The notes under the pieces: model-generated
The model's input: the letters and a program-made list of their open reading frames with translations, nothing else
Database searches by the model: none
What the model was told of the DNA's origin: nothing
Shown: piece after piece, positions 26,915 through 34,019 of the stretch
Numbering within the stretch: the first letter of the stretch is position 1
How the letters are laid out: every line of letters starts with the position of its first letter
Translations under genes and position numbers: made by a program
Assembly: GCA_046759865.1 (NCBI GenBank)
Contig: JBHIDB010000001.1
Coordinates: forward strand, 1 to 52,218
DNA length: 52,218 nucleotides
Direction: 5' to 3'
From: JAJISK01 sp046759865
GTDB lineage: Archaea; Thermoplasmatota; Thermoplasmata; RBG-16-68-12; JAJISG01

Positions 26915-27796
26915 TCAGAGTCGCCGTTCCCAGCCGCATTCGCTCGCTACCGCCTTCCCCCTCCGTGTCAGGGGTCCCTGGCATTGGGGACACCCGGCCT
27001 TCTCGAGAAAGTGATCCACCCATGCGTCCCGGACCTCCGCCACGCTTTCGGCCTGAATCCGAGCCAGAATCTCACGGAGCTCCTTCGTCGTGGCCAGATC
27101 GTCAAGCGTGACGAGGGGAGGCAGGGCCTCCAGCTTTCGGCGTACGATGAGAGGCGCCAGTAGGATTCCGAAGCCGATTCCTCCCATGTGGGCCGCGTGG
27201 GCGACGCCGTCCTGGACCTGGAGGAAGAGAAGCAACGCTTCCCCAAGAAGGACGACACCGACGGCCAGGTAGACTCGAACCCGGGGAAGGATCAGGAAAA
27301 CCAGGATGAAGAAGATTCGGTCGCGCGGATAGAGCGCGAGGAAGGCACCTGCGATGCCCATGATGGCGCCCGAAGCCCCCAGAGCGGCAACCGGGTTCCC
27401 CCACTCCACCAGCGCGAACACCAGGGAGGCCGCGAAGCCCGTGGAGAGGTAGACGATCGCAAAGGCTCGACCGCCGATTCGGTCTTCAAGCGGAAGGCCG
27501 AGGAGGTAGAGGAATAGGATGTTGAAGATCACATGGAGCACGCTGGCGTGGAGGAACATGCTCGTGATGAGGGTCCAGAGGCGCAACTCCACGAGGTCCT
27601 GGGGTTTGAACAGTAGGTTCTCCTCGATGAAGGCCCTCAAACCGGGGTCGGTGCTGAAGACAGCTATCAGGATGAGAAACAGGAAGAGGGCGAGGTTCGC
27701 CAGGACGAGGGTGGGCGTGAAATAGGTCTTCCGGAGGAGGGGGTAGAGGAAGCTGGCCGCGGCGACCCCGAGGACCAGAATGAGGACCCAGAGCAC
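26915..27796 (-). CDS. rhomboid family intramembrane serine protease with C-terminal zinc-ribbon-like tail
   Basis: 293 residues with about seven membrane helices. The catalytic serine is Ser142 in GASGAIMG and the paired His is His203 in AHAAHMGGIGFG; the HVIFNILFLYLLG segment carries the conserved Asn92 near the oxyanion site. It cleaves membrane proteins inside the bilayer. After the last helix a soluble tail of about 75 residues contains CPQC and a further Cys (SECGWERR), a possible zinc-binding half. The start is GTG 27796, with a TATA-like element 26-27 nt upstream that is shared with the divergent methyltransferase gene. Confidence 0.9.
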   Translation of the reverse strand: MLWVLILVLGVAAASFLYPLLRKTYFTPTLVLANLALFLFLILIAVFSTDPGLRAFIEENLLFKPQDLVELRLWTLITSMFLHASVLHVIFNILFLYLLGLPLEDRIGGRAFAIVYLSTGFAASLVFALVEWGNPVAALGASGAIMGIAGAFLALYPRDRIFFILVFLILPRVRVYLAVGVVLLGEALLLFLQVQDGVAHAAHMGGIGFGILLAPLIVRRKLEALPPLVTLDDLATTKELREILARIQAESVAEVRDAWVDHFLEKAGCPQCQGPLTRRGKAVASECGWERRL

Positions 27797-27816
27797 TGCG
27801 GAACCAGGGCGAGGAA

Positions 27817-27825
27817 CTGTTATGA
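27817..27825. promoter_or_regulatory. shared divergent TATA element (rhomboid / HemK2-type methyltransferase)
   Basis: The 45-nt gap between divergent starts contains one AT-rich element, TGTTATGAA on plus and TTCATAACA on minus. Its distance to GTG 27796 is 26-27 nt, and to the in-frame GTG 27848 of the plus gene 26 nt, so it could serve both directions. Confidence 0.4.
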
Positions 27826-27841
27826 ACCTTGGCCGGGCTGC

Positions 27842-28417
27842 ATGGCCGTGCGGCTGGATCCTAGCCTACGGGTCGAAGAGGACGACCAAGTTTACCGGCC
27901 CGCGGAGGACAGTTATCTTCTCCTCCGCGCCCTGGACCTGGCGGGCGCGTCCTCCTTTTTGGAGATTGGGACAGGCACCGGCCTCATCGCCTTGCATGCG
28001 GCCCGTCGGATCCGGACCGTGGCCACGGACATCAACCCGTTCGCCGTCTCCCTCGCCCGCGCGAACGCCCTGAGGAACGATCTCGCCCTCGATGTGGTGC
28101 GAGCGGATCTCCTTAACGGCCTCAACGGGACCTTCGACGCCATCGCCTTCAATCCGCCCTACCTCCCCCTAAAGCCCCGGGGCGAGTGGCTCGACCGGGC
28201 CTGGAGTGGAGGCCGCGGCGGGGACGAGGTCGTGCTGCGATTCCTGAAGGACGTTCCCCCGTTTCTGGCGGAAGGCGGGGCCATCTACCTCCTCCTCTCC
28301 TCCCAAAACCGCGAAGGGCTGCGCGCGGTCCAAGGATCCTTCCATTCGGAAGAGGTGGCGAGGGAGGCTCTCTCCTTTGACGAAATCCAGGTCTCACGCC
28401 TTCGCCACCGCGGCTGA
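27842..28417 (+). CDS. HemK2/MTQ2-type N5-glutamine methyltransferase
   Basis: 191 residues, the length of the archaeal PrmC/HemK2 group, which lacks the N-terminal helical domain of bacterial PrmC. YRPAEDSYLLLRAL precedes the SAM motif FLEIGTGTGLIALHAA; the catalytic NPPY motif is in FNPPYLPL and selects an amide nitrogen. Archaeal and eukaryotic relatives methylate the GGQ glutamine of peptide-chain release factor 1. ATG 27842 is reported; an in-frame GTG at 27848 sits at the predicted transcription start and is an alternative. Confidence 0.87.
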   Translation: MAVRLDPSLRVEEDDQVYRPAEDSYLLLRALDLAGASSFLEIGTGTGLIALHAARRIRTVATDINPFAVSLARANALRNDLALDVVRADLLNGLNGTFDAIAFNPPYLPLKPRGEWLDRAWSGGRGGDEVVLRFLKDVPPFLAEGGAIYLLLSSQNREGLRAVQGSFHSEEVAREALSFDEIQVSRLRHRG

Positions 28418-28444
28418 CGCGGCCCCGTCCGCCCGCCCAAGGAA

Positions 28445-28452
28445 TCTATAAC
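28445..28452 (+). promoter_or_regulatory. TATA box for prs
   Basis: TCTATAAC lies about 34 nt upstream of GTG 28483, predicting a leader of about 8 nt. Confidence 0.5.
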
Positions 28453-28482
28453 TACGGGCTCGTTCTTCCGACGGGTCGTCCC

Positions 28483-29337
28483 GTGAAGGTCGTTAGCGGC
28501 TCCGCTTCCGTCTCCTTGGCGAAAGCACTGGCCGAGGCCCTGGGCGCCGATCTCCTGGTCGCCGAGGTGCGCACCTTCGCAGATGGGGAACTCCAGGTAC
28601 GGGTACCCGGACACGGAGCGGGCGAAGACCTCGTCGTGGTCCAGACGACCTATCCCAACGACAAGCTCCTCGAGCTCTTCCTGCTCCAGGACGCCCTCGA
28701 GGGGACCGCACCCGGTCGGGTGACTCTCGTCGTCCCGTACTTCGGGTACGGCCGGCAGGATAAGAGGTTTCGGCCAGGGGAGGCCATCAGTTCTCGCGCC
28801 GTGGCAAAGCGGCTGGAGATTGGGGCGGACGCCCTCCTGACCGTGGACGTCCACAACGAGCGGGTCATGGATTACTTCGACATCCCGGCCCTCGACATCA
28901 CGGGGATGCCCGCCCTCGCCCGGCGTTTTGCCAAGCTAGGGGTGGAGATGGTCCTGGCACCCGACGAGAACGCGGCCCGACACGCAGAGGCGGTGGGGGG
29001 TCTGATGAAGATCCCCTGGGACTCGCTGAAGAAGGAACGCCTGGACAGTTGGACGGTGGAGACGGAGGCGAAGGCACTCGCCGTGGAGGGCCGTCGGGTC
29101 GCCATCGTGGATGACGTAGTCTCGACCGGGGGCACCATGGTCAGTGCCGCGCGAATCGTTCAGGAACAAGGTTCCCGAGGCGTCGTCGCCGGGTGCGTCC
29201 ACGGCCTGTTCGTGGGCGGGGCGAAGGAGCGACTAAAGGTCTTCGATGAAGTCGTGGCTTCAGACACGGTATCGAGCGACTACAGCGCCGTTTCCGTGGC
29301 CCCGGAGGTCGCGCAGGGTCTCAAGCAGCTTGGGTAG
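28483..29337 (+). CDS. prs: ribose-phosphate pyrophosphokinase
   Basis: 284 residues, as in the short archaeal class. It transfers pyrophosphate from ATP to ribose 5-phosphate, giving PRPP for purine, pyrimidine and histidine synthesis; purF, a PRPP consumer, is at the far end of the window. Motifs are FADGELQVRVPG at the N-terminus, the flexible-loop YFGYGRQDKRFRPGE, TVDVHNERVMDYF and the PRPP-binding loop VAIVDDVVSTGGTM (about 206-219). The start is GTG 28483 (KVVSGSASVSLA). Its end lies 3 nt from that of a convergent small membrane gene. Confidence 0.95.
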   Translation: MKVVSGSASVSLAKALAEALGADLLVAEVRTFADGELQVRVPGHGAGEDLVVVQTTYPNDKLLELFLLQDALEGTAPGRVTLVVPYFGYGRQDKRFRPGEAISSRAVAKRLEIGADALLTVDVHNERVMDYFDIPALDITGMPALARRFAKLGVEMVLAPDENAARHAEAVGGLMKIPWDSLKKERLDSWTVETEAKALAVEGRRVAIVDDVVSTGGTMVSAARIVQEQGSRGVVAGCVHGLFVGGAKERLKVFDEVVASDTVSSDYSAVSVAPEVAQGLKQLG

Positions 29338-29340
29338 GAT

Positions 29341-29616
29341 CTAGAGCATCACGGCGACCAAGAGGAGGCCGGCAGCGACGACGAGGAGACCTAAGTTCTG
29401 GTAGTCCGTCGTCCGCTTGCTGCCCAGGGCGCCGAAGAGGGCGACGACGAAGGCGAAGAGGGAACCGGTGACGCCGAGGATCGTCCCCACGTCGCGCAGG
29501 CCGCCCTCACCGACCGTCTTAAGGAGGAGCCCTAGCCAGAGCAAGAAGACGCCGATGGCCATGAAGAGGGCAATGGCCCCCTTCCGAATCTCGGGTCGAA
29601 GCTGTTCCTCGGCCAT
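29341..29616 (-). CDS. small three-helix membrane protein of unknown function
   Basis: 91 residues from ATG 29616, chosen because a TATA box is centred 28 nt upstream; the longer frame would begin inside the promoter. Three hydrophobic segments are visible: AIALFMAIGVFLLWLGLLL, VGTILGVTGSLFAFVVALFG and LGLLVVAAGLLLVAVML, separated by short charged loops. The N-terminus (AEEQLRPEIRKG) is cytoplasmic-looking. I do not recognise a family. It converges on prs. Confidence 0.65.
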   Translation of the reverse strand: MAEEQLRPEIRKGAIALFMAIGVFLLWLGLLLKTVGEGGLRDVGTILGVTGSLFAFVVALFGALGSKRTTDYQNLGLLVVAAGLLLVAVML

Positions 29617-29640
29617 GCCGAGCCACCACCAAGCTGGGCC

Positions 29641-29648
29641 ATTTAAGC
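29641..29648 (-). promoter_or_regulatory. TATA box for the small membrane protein
   Basis: Minus-strand GCTTAAAT is centred 28 nt before ATG 29616. It overlaps nothing else and lies between this gene and the stop of the PhoU-like gene. Confidence 0.45.
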
Positions 29649-29663
29649 TTTGCCGGAGCCCGG

Positions 29664-30728
29664 CTACACGCCCTCGGCCACGACAGCCTGACACAGAGGA
29701 GTGGATCGTTCCAGGTAGCGATTGAAGGCCACGTTGGAGATGGAATGGGCGTACTCGGCGATGCGCGAGAGGTTGTCCACGATGGTCTTCAAGCCAACGA
29801 GGGTCTCGGGGTCCCGGACCTCGCCAAATACGCGAGTCATGAAGTCCCCCAGGCGCCCCTCCAGTTCGCGACCGCCGTCCACCGTTCGGTTGGCCAGCTT
29901 CAGGTCTCGCGTGACGAGGGCGGCGAGCCCGTCCCCGTAGAGCCCCGCCGCCTCCTTCGCACCGTCCGTTAACGTGCCGAGGATGCGGGGAGGTATTTCG
30001 GCCTCGCCGTCCAAGAGGCGCAGCACGGCCTCCGCCACGGCGGCCGCGCAGTCGGCGACCGTCTCCAGCTCTTTGGCGATGAGGCGGTATCCTGCGTTGT
30101 TCAGCCGGTTCTCCATGCCCAATTGGGTGATGAGGACATCGTCCTGCTGGGCAGACAGGATCAGCCGAACGAGGAGCCAGTAGATCATGTCCGCGTCGTC
30201 CTCCCGGCGGAGGGCATCCTCGGACAGGGTACGGTCCTTGGTCACGAGGGCCTCCATGGCGTCGTTAAGTATCGTCTTCCCGAGGTTGTAGAGCCGCTTG
30301 ATCAGGGAATCGAGCGGGAACTTGGAGGGCTCGATGGAGCATCGCAGAACCGCCCTCCGCCCCGTCTCCTCGAGGATGCCGAGGCCCATGAGGCGACGGA
30401 CCACGTCGCGTAACTCCTCCAGATGCGCACTGCTCAGCCGCGTGGAGGAACGGAGGACGAGACGCTCCCGGCCCAGGACGTAGTTGCCGACGATGACCCG
30501 TGCGAGCATCCCCGGCTCGGAAAGCACGTCGGCGTCGATGACGTAGTCGGGTGCGGGCCGCTCGAGCCTCCGTCGAGCGCCCTCGGGCGCCAAGAGTCGG
30601 AGGGAGTCCCCCTCGCGCTCGAGGAAGACCTGATCCCCCTTCTGCAATTCCTGCGCCTCGGTCCACTCCTTGGGGAGGGAGACAGTCAAAGTGGAAACGC
30701 CAACCTTCTGGATCTTTCGGCTCTCCAT
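29664..30728 (-). CDS. AbrB/SpoVT-PhoU fusion, phosphate-uptake-type regulator
   Basis: 354 residues. The first 50 form a swapped-hairpin AbrB/SpoVT DNA-binding domain (IQKVGVSTLTVSLPKEW, LQKGDQVFLEREGDSLRLL). Two PhoU three-helix units follow from about residue 120 (LDSLIKRLYNLGKTILNDAM, LETVADCAAAVAEAVLRLL, VDNLSRIAEYAHSISNVAF). This fusion is known in archaea near phosphate transport genes, where it is thought to regulate uptake; no Pst genes are in this window. ATG 30728 begins at ESRKIQKVG; an upstream ATG 30752 is less likely because it falls inside the AT-rich promoter. Confidence 0.87.
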   Translation of the reverse strand: MESRKIQKVGVSTLTVSLPKEWTEAQELQKGDQVFLEREGDSLRLLAPEGARRRLERPAPDYVIDADVLSEPGMLARVIVGNYVLGRERLVLRSSTRLSSAHLEELRDVVRRLMGLGILEETGRRAVLRCSIEPSKFPLDSLIKRLYNLGKTILNDAMEALVTKDRTLSEDALRREDDADMIYWLLVRLILSAQQDDVLITQLGMENRLNNAGYRLIAKELETVADCAAAVAEAVLRLLDGEAEIPPRILGTLTDGAKEAAGLYGDGLAALVTRDLKLANRTVDGGRELEGRLGDFMTRVFGEVRDPETLVGLKTIVDNLSRIAEYAHSISNVAFNRYLERSTPLCQAVVAEGV

Positions 30729-30785
30729 GGTGACCCCGATGGTATATACCATATTATTACATAAATTCTATGAATATATTACAAT

Positions 30786-30998
30786 TCACTCGTGGGGCTC
30801 GAGGGGTCCGCCCGGGCGGATCACCCAAACCCTGGCCCTGTCGTGGACCAGGATGGAACCGCAGGCCCGACAGCGGGAGTACCGATTTCTGCTCGTGTCC
30901 TCTCCCAAGAACTCGACCTTCTCGTGGGGACAAGAAGAACCTGCGTCCGCGAATTCGTCTATGAAGCCGCCCCCGAGGCGAATGAGGGAGGGCGACAC
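30786..30998 (-). CDS. small zinc-finger protein
   Basis: 70 residues from GTG 30998. The middle holds CPHEKVEFLGED followed by RCRACGSILV: one Cys-Pro-His and a Cys-x-x-Cys pair, a likely zinc site. The C-terminus HDRARVWVIRPG is beta-like. The frame is open far upstream, but that part is antisense to the membrane gene at 31101 and is rejected. Small proteins of this shape are common and uncharacterised in Thermoplasmatota-like genomes, to my memory. It lies 57 nt upstream of the PhoU/AbrB gene on the same strand and might be co-transcribed. Confidence 0.55.
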   Translation of the reverse strand: MSPSLIRLGGGFIDEFADAGSSCPHEKVEFLGEDTSRNRYSRCRACGSILVHDRARVWVIRPGGPLEPHE

Positions 30999-31069
30999 GG
31001 GGTAAAAACCCCTCAACTTTCCGGCTCTGGGAGGAGCGCCACATCGCCCTTGGCCAGGCCCCGGAAAAG

Positions 31070-31077
31070 AGTTTAAG
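31070..31077 (+). promoter_or_regulatory. TATA box for the 31101 membrane protein
   Basis: AGTTTAAG lies about 27 nt before the TTG start at 31101, the standard leaderless distance in this window. Confidence 0.45.
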
Positions 31078-31100
31078 TCCCACCCACCTTCCAAAGGTGT

Positions 31101-31790
31101 TTGGCCCGGAAGAAGCGCAAGAAGAAGGAACCGTTCACCTTTAAAGCTCCCGAGTTCGACGAAGTCGGATTCATGAAGCGGGAGGTGGAGGGGGCGAAGG
31201 CCGCCATGCTCACCATCGCCTACGCCTTTGCTGTGGGCCTCGCGTCGTGGGCCCTCACCCTCATCCAGCTCGCCGCCGTCGGCGGCCTTGTTGGTTTCGT
31301 GGCCCTTTACGGGCTCCGATACCTCTACCCACTCGCCGGCATCGACCTCTCCAAGTTCGACTGGAAGCTTTGGGCGGGCAACGGTGCCATCCACCTCTTC
31401 GCCTGGTTCGGGTTCTGGGTCCTCCTCCTCAACCCCCCCTTTATCGACCTTTCGCCCCCGGCCATCCATAACGGCGTGGTCCCAGGGGGGATTCCGATGA
31501 ACGTGGGGCCCGACGGTTCGAGTTCCCTTTCTCTCGGAAACGCCACGAGCTTCCTGGTCCGCGTCAACGTCACGGACAACCAACGACTCGATAGTGTTCG
31601 GATGCGGGTCGTCGTAGGCGAGACCGAGCAGCAGAACGGTCAGATGACCCCGCCGGAGCCGGAGAGCGGAGCGGAGTGGAGCTTCGTCGTGACCCCCGCT
31701 TCCGTGGGGAACACCTACACGCTCATCATCGACGCTAGGGATGGCGCACAACTCACACGGAGCTTCACGTTCATCGTCGTGACTTCGTGA
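31101..31790 (+). CDS. membrane protein with extracytoplasmic beta domain
   Basis: 229 residues starting at TTG (ARKKRKKKEPFTF), with a highly basic N-terminus. Two or three membrane helices follow (MLTIAYAFAVGLASWALTL, AAVGGLVGFVALYGLRYLY, GAIHLFAWFGFWVLLLNPPF). The last 100 residues (SLGNATSFLVRVNVTDNQRL, SFVVTPASVGNTYTLIIDAR) look like an immunoglobulin-like sandwich outside the cell, with one NAT glycosylation sequon. No known family recognised. Its 3' end overlaps the convergent cca gene by 20 nt. Confidence 0.72.
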   Translation: MARKKRKKKEPFTFKAPEFDEVGFMKREVEGAKAAMLTIAYAFAVGLASWALTLIQLAAVGGLVGFVALYGLRYLYPLAGIDLSKFDWKLWAGNGAIHLFAWFGFWVLLLNPPFIDLSPPAIHNGVVPGGIPMNVGPDGSSSLSLGNATSFLVRVNVTDNQRLDSVRMRVVVGETEQQNGQMTPPEPESGAEWSFVVTPASVGNTYTLIIDARDGAQLTRSFTFIVVTS

Positions 31791-33126
31791 CCCGCCACGG
31801 TAGGCCAGGTCCCAAGAATTCCGTTAGGGGCGTCCGATACCCGGCGCGGGCGATTGCGTCGCCAGCCAGCACCCGGAAGCCGCCCTTGACCGCCCGGTCG
31901 AGGTTCTTCCCGAGGCTCAACGCCCCCATCTGTTTCTCCAAGGCCCTCGATGCCTTCGGTTCCTCCCTCCGCACGTCGACCACGAGTCGGTCCCCTTCGA
32001 TGTAGGGACCCGCCACCCGTTGTGGGGATCCCTCCCACTTTGCCAGGAAAGCTTCGGCGTGGTCGAGCGATGTAGGCGGTCCGAAGTGCTTGCGAACCAA
32101 GGGAAGTTCTCCGGTAACAAGCTCAAGGAGGAGGACCCACTCCTTCTCGAGGAGGAAGGGCTGCGACCGCAAGACGCGGAATTCCTTCTCCCTGAGGAAC
32201 GCACGAACGGCCTGTTCCGTCTTCCGGAGTTGCGGATAGATGACGTCCTCAGGCAGCTCCGGCGCCGCAGCGGTGATTCCGATGAGGGATGTGCCTCGGC
32301 CCCGGAGTTCCTTTCGGAGGGCCGTCTGAGAGAGGGGTCGAACCGGCTCCGGGAAGAAGAAACGTCGGTCGGGCTGCTCCCCGTAACCCTTCGCCGCCAG
32401 GATGAATGTGGCGAGGGCGTGGGCGGAGACGGCAGAGGCGGCGTTCCGATCGGCGTCCACCGGGTCCACGAAAACCAGAGGCTCATCGAGGGGTTTCTGG
32501 CTCTCCCCCTCGAGTTCGAGGCGGATCGGCGGACGCCATCGGGCTGTCTCCTCCAAGACCGGCCGAAACGCGCCGTATCGGAGGACGAGGAGCTCGCACA
32601 GGTAGCCTGAGAATCCCTGCACGCGGGCTTCCGCCCCGTAGGTCCCGATTCCCTTCATGAAACGCTTGAGGAGCCGCACCTGGTCTTTCTGCGGGCCGCT
32701 CATCCGGTCGCGCACGTACACGTAGTGGAAGGGCGTCCGATCGACGGCCGTCATGCGCGCAGAGGGCCGGTCCAGCTCGTAGCAGGGAACCACGTCGGCC
32801 TCGAGGCCCTGAAAGACCCCCCGGGTGTAGGGGTGCTCCGCATAGCGGAGGGTGGGGTTATCGAGGACGCGTCCCAGCCTGAGCCCCCACCGCTCGAGGT
32901 CCTCCCGAGAGGTCTCTGGGGGAAAGGCAAAGAAGGCGTCGATTTCGGGGTGCTTGAGGTAGGTCCCCTTGGCGACCGACCCCACGAGCAACGGCTTCCC
33001 CGGGATTCCCTCCCGCCGAGCCTCGTCGGCCAGGCGGCCCAGTAGAGCTTCCGCGATCCGGAGGGTCTTCTCGACTTCCTCACGGGTGGGTTTGATTTCG
33101 GCCAGGATCTCTTCTTCCAGGCTCAT
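31771..33126 (-). CDS. cca: CCA-adding tRNA nucleotidyltransferase, archaeal class I
   Basis: 451 residues, the standard length. It adds or repairs the 3'-CCA of tRNAs; the three tRNA genes here do not encode CCA. The nucleotidyltransferase motif is LLVGSVAKGTYL (47-58), and the three carboxylates are Glu61, Asp63 (EIDAFFAFP) and Asp111 (LEADVVPCYEL), the same E-D-D pattern as in the Archaeoglobus enzyme. Central-domain signatures are FHYVYVRDRM and RVQGFSGYLCELLVLRYG. ATG 33126 follows AAGGAGGG. It converges on the 31101 membrane gene. Confidence 0.95.
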   Translation of the reverse strand: MSLEEEILAEIKPTREEVEKTLRIAEALLGRLADEARREGIPGKPLLVGSVAKGTYLKHPEIDAFFAFPPETSREDLERWGLRLGRVLDNPTLRYAEHPYTRGVFQGLEADVVPCYELDRPSARMTAVDRTPFHYVYVRDRMSGPQKDQVRLLKRFMKGIGTYGAEARVQGFSGYLCELLVLRYGAFRPVLEETARWRPPIRLELEGESQKPLDEPLVFVDPVDADRNAASAVSAHALATFILAAKGYGEQPDRRFFFPEPVRPLSQTALRKELRGRGTSLIGITAAAPELPEDVIYPQLRKTEQAVRAFLREKEFRVLRSQPFLLEKEWVLLLELVTGELPLVRKHFGPPTSLDHAEAFLAKWEGSPQRVAGPYIEGDRLVVDVRREEPKASRALEKQMGALSLGKNLDRAVKGGFRVLAGDAIARAGYRTPLTEFLGPGLPWRVTKSRR

Positions 33127-33239
33127 CTGGGTTCCCTTCGCGCGCCCTCCTTGGATGAAATTCGAGTTGTGCGGTTCGTGAGAATTGTGTCGCGGAGTAT
33201 ATATGGGGACCTCCCCACCGCGCTGATCGGAGGCGCCAT

Positions 33240-33500
33240 TTGGACGAACAGGCGGCGCAGTATCTCGCGTGTCTCGCCAAGCTACGCGAGGACCCCCTAT
33301 CCCCCGAGGCCCTCATGTCCCTGGCTGCTCTGTACGCGGAGGAAGGCCACAGGAAGCACGCCCTCTGGTATCTGAGAAAGGTCGAGTTCCTCGACCGACA
33401 CCACCCAGGGCTGACGCACCTGAAGGATCGTCTTCACCGCTGGAACGGGCTGAACGGGACGCGTCTCGACCCTTCGAAGACTGGTCGAAAAGACCAGTGA
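33240..33500 (+). CDS. small TPR-like helical protein
   Basis: 86 residues from TTG 33240, preceded by GGAGG (33230-33234) and, further up, TATATAT at 33198-33204. The middle is a TPR-like helix pair, SPEALMSLAALYAEEGHRKHALWYLRKVEFL. The rest is polar. No specific family is recognised. A 7-bp hairpin with loop GAAAA overlaps the last codons. The gene converges on tRNA-Trp. Confidence 0.6.
   Translation: MDEQAAQYLACLAKLREDPLSPEALMSLAALYAEEGHRKHALWYLRKVEFLDRHHPGLTHLKDRLHRWNGLNGTRLDPSKTGRKDQ
33480..33498 (+). terminator. hairpin at the end of the TPR-like gene
   Basis: ACTGGTC and GACCAGT form a perfect 7-bp stem with a GAAAA loop, just before the convergent tRNA-Trp gene. It may mark the transcript end or only stabilise the 3' end; archaea do not need such hairpins to terminate. 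Confidence 0.3.
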
Positions 33501-33513
33501 AACCTGAGGGGAG

Positions 33514-33678
33514 TGGGGGCAGAGGGATTTGAACCCCCGTCAGCGGGTTTCGCCTACAGAGACGGACTTTCGTCCATCGGGTCATCGCTCCAGTTATTCA
33601 TCACCGATCAGCAAACCCGTTGCGACTCATTCCCCTTTAACTGGAGCCCGCCAGGATCCCGGGCTACCCCATGCCCCC
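33514..33678 (-). tRNA. tRNA-Trp (CCA), with a 92-nt intron
   Basis: On the minus strand the 5' exon is 33678-33641 and the 3' exon 33548-33514, giving a 73-nt mature tRNA without encoded CCA. The acceptor stem is GGGGGCA/TGCCCCC with discriminator A, the anticodon stem is GCGGG/CCCGC with loop C-T-CCA-G-A, and the T arm is GGGGG-TTCAAAT-CCCTC. The intron sits at the canonical archaeal position between nucleotides 37 and 38. No TATA box lies directly upstream; the eL41 gene ends 5 nt before the tRNA, so both may share a transcript. Confidence 0.9.
33549..33640 (-). ncRNA. C/D-box guide-like RNA inside the tRNA-Trp intron
   Basis: Within the intron, box D' CTGA is at 33611-33608, box C' GTGATGA (perfect) at 33604-33598, a degenerate box D ATGA at 33585-33582 and a degenerate box C (AATGAGT) at 33631-33625. 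The sequence before box D, TAACTGGAGC, pairs perfectly over 10 bp with the anticodon loop, and its fifth base upstream of box D faces C34. The sequence before D' pairs over 7 bp with AAACCCG of the 3' exon, and its fifth base faces nucleotide 39. These are the two positions methylated through the tRNA-Trp intron in Haloferax and Pyrococcus. Confidence 0.75.
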
Positions 33679-33683
33679 ACGGG

Positions 33684-33752
33684 TCAACGTTGCCGCATCC
33701 GCTGCTGGCGCTTGCGGCGGCGCATGCGCTTCTTGCGCCATTTCCAACGCAT
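33684..33752 (-). CDS. rpl41e: 50S ribosomal protein eL41
   Basis: 22 residues from ATG 33752, MRWKWRKKRMRRRKRQQR and four more, almost only basic: the tiny eL41 helix of the large subunit. Length and start match the 25-residue eukaryotic protein. However, the codons upstream in the same frame encode KRGSRAWKKRGK (33788-33753), which align with the N-terminal extension of archaeal eL41, and the codon in the initiator place is ATA (33791). So the true start may be ATA 33791 (35 residues). A strong TATA box lies at 33822-33831. The tRNA-Trp gene follows 5 nt after the stop. Confidence 0.8.
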   Translation of the reverse strand: MRWKWRKKRMRRRKRQQRMRQR

Positions 33753-33821
33753 CTTCCCGCGCTTCTTCCACGCGCGGGAGCCCCGCTTTATGGCATCACC
33801 AGGCGTCCCTAAGGAGGCAAG

Positions 33822-33831
33822 TATATAAGTA
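33822..33831 (-). promoter_or_regulatory. TATA box for eL41 (and probably tRNA-Trp)
   Basis: Minus-strand TACTTATATAC region (ACTTATATAC) is the strongest box A nearby. It predicts initiation near 33800, about 9 nt before the ATA codon at 33791 and 48 nt before ATG 33752. Confidence 0.6.
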
Positions 33832-34019
33832 GCGAGCCGCCTAGGCCGCGGCATGGCTTGACAGGCCGTCCTCAGCTGCGGGGAAGCCCGCGGTATCCTC
33901 CGGGGACGGTCCCCGGGAGACGAGGCGGTCGCGCCTTTTCGAGACCTCCCAGGAATTCCGAGGACCCGGAGGTTCCGCAGGTTCTTCCCCGTTGAGGCCG
34001 GCAGGGAGGCCTGAACAGA

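Noticed and set aside
30999..31751. Long upstream extension of the small zinc protein
   Set aside because: It runs antisense through the 31101 membrane gene and lacks protein-like features.
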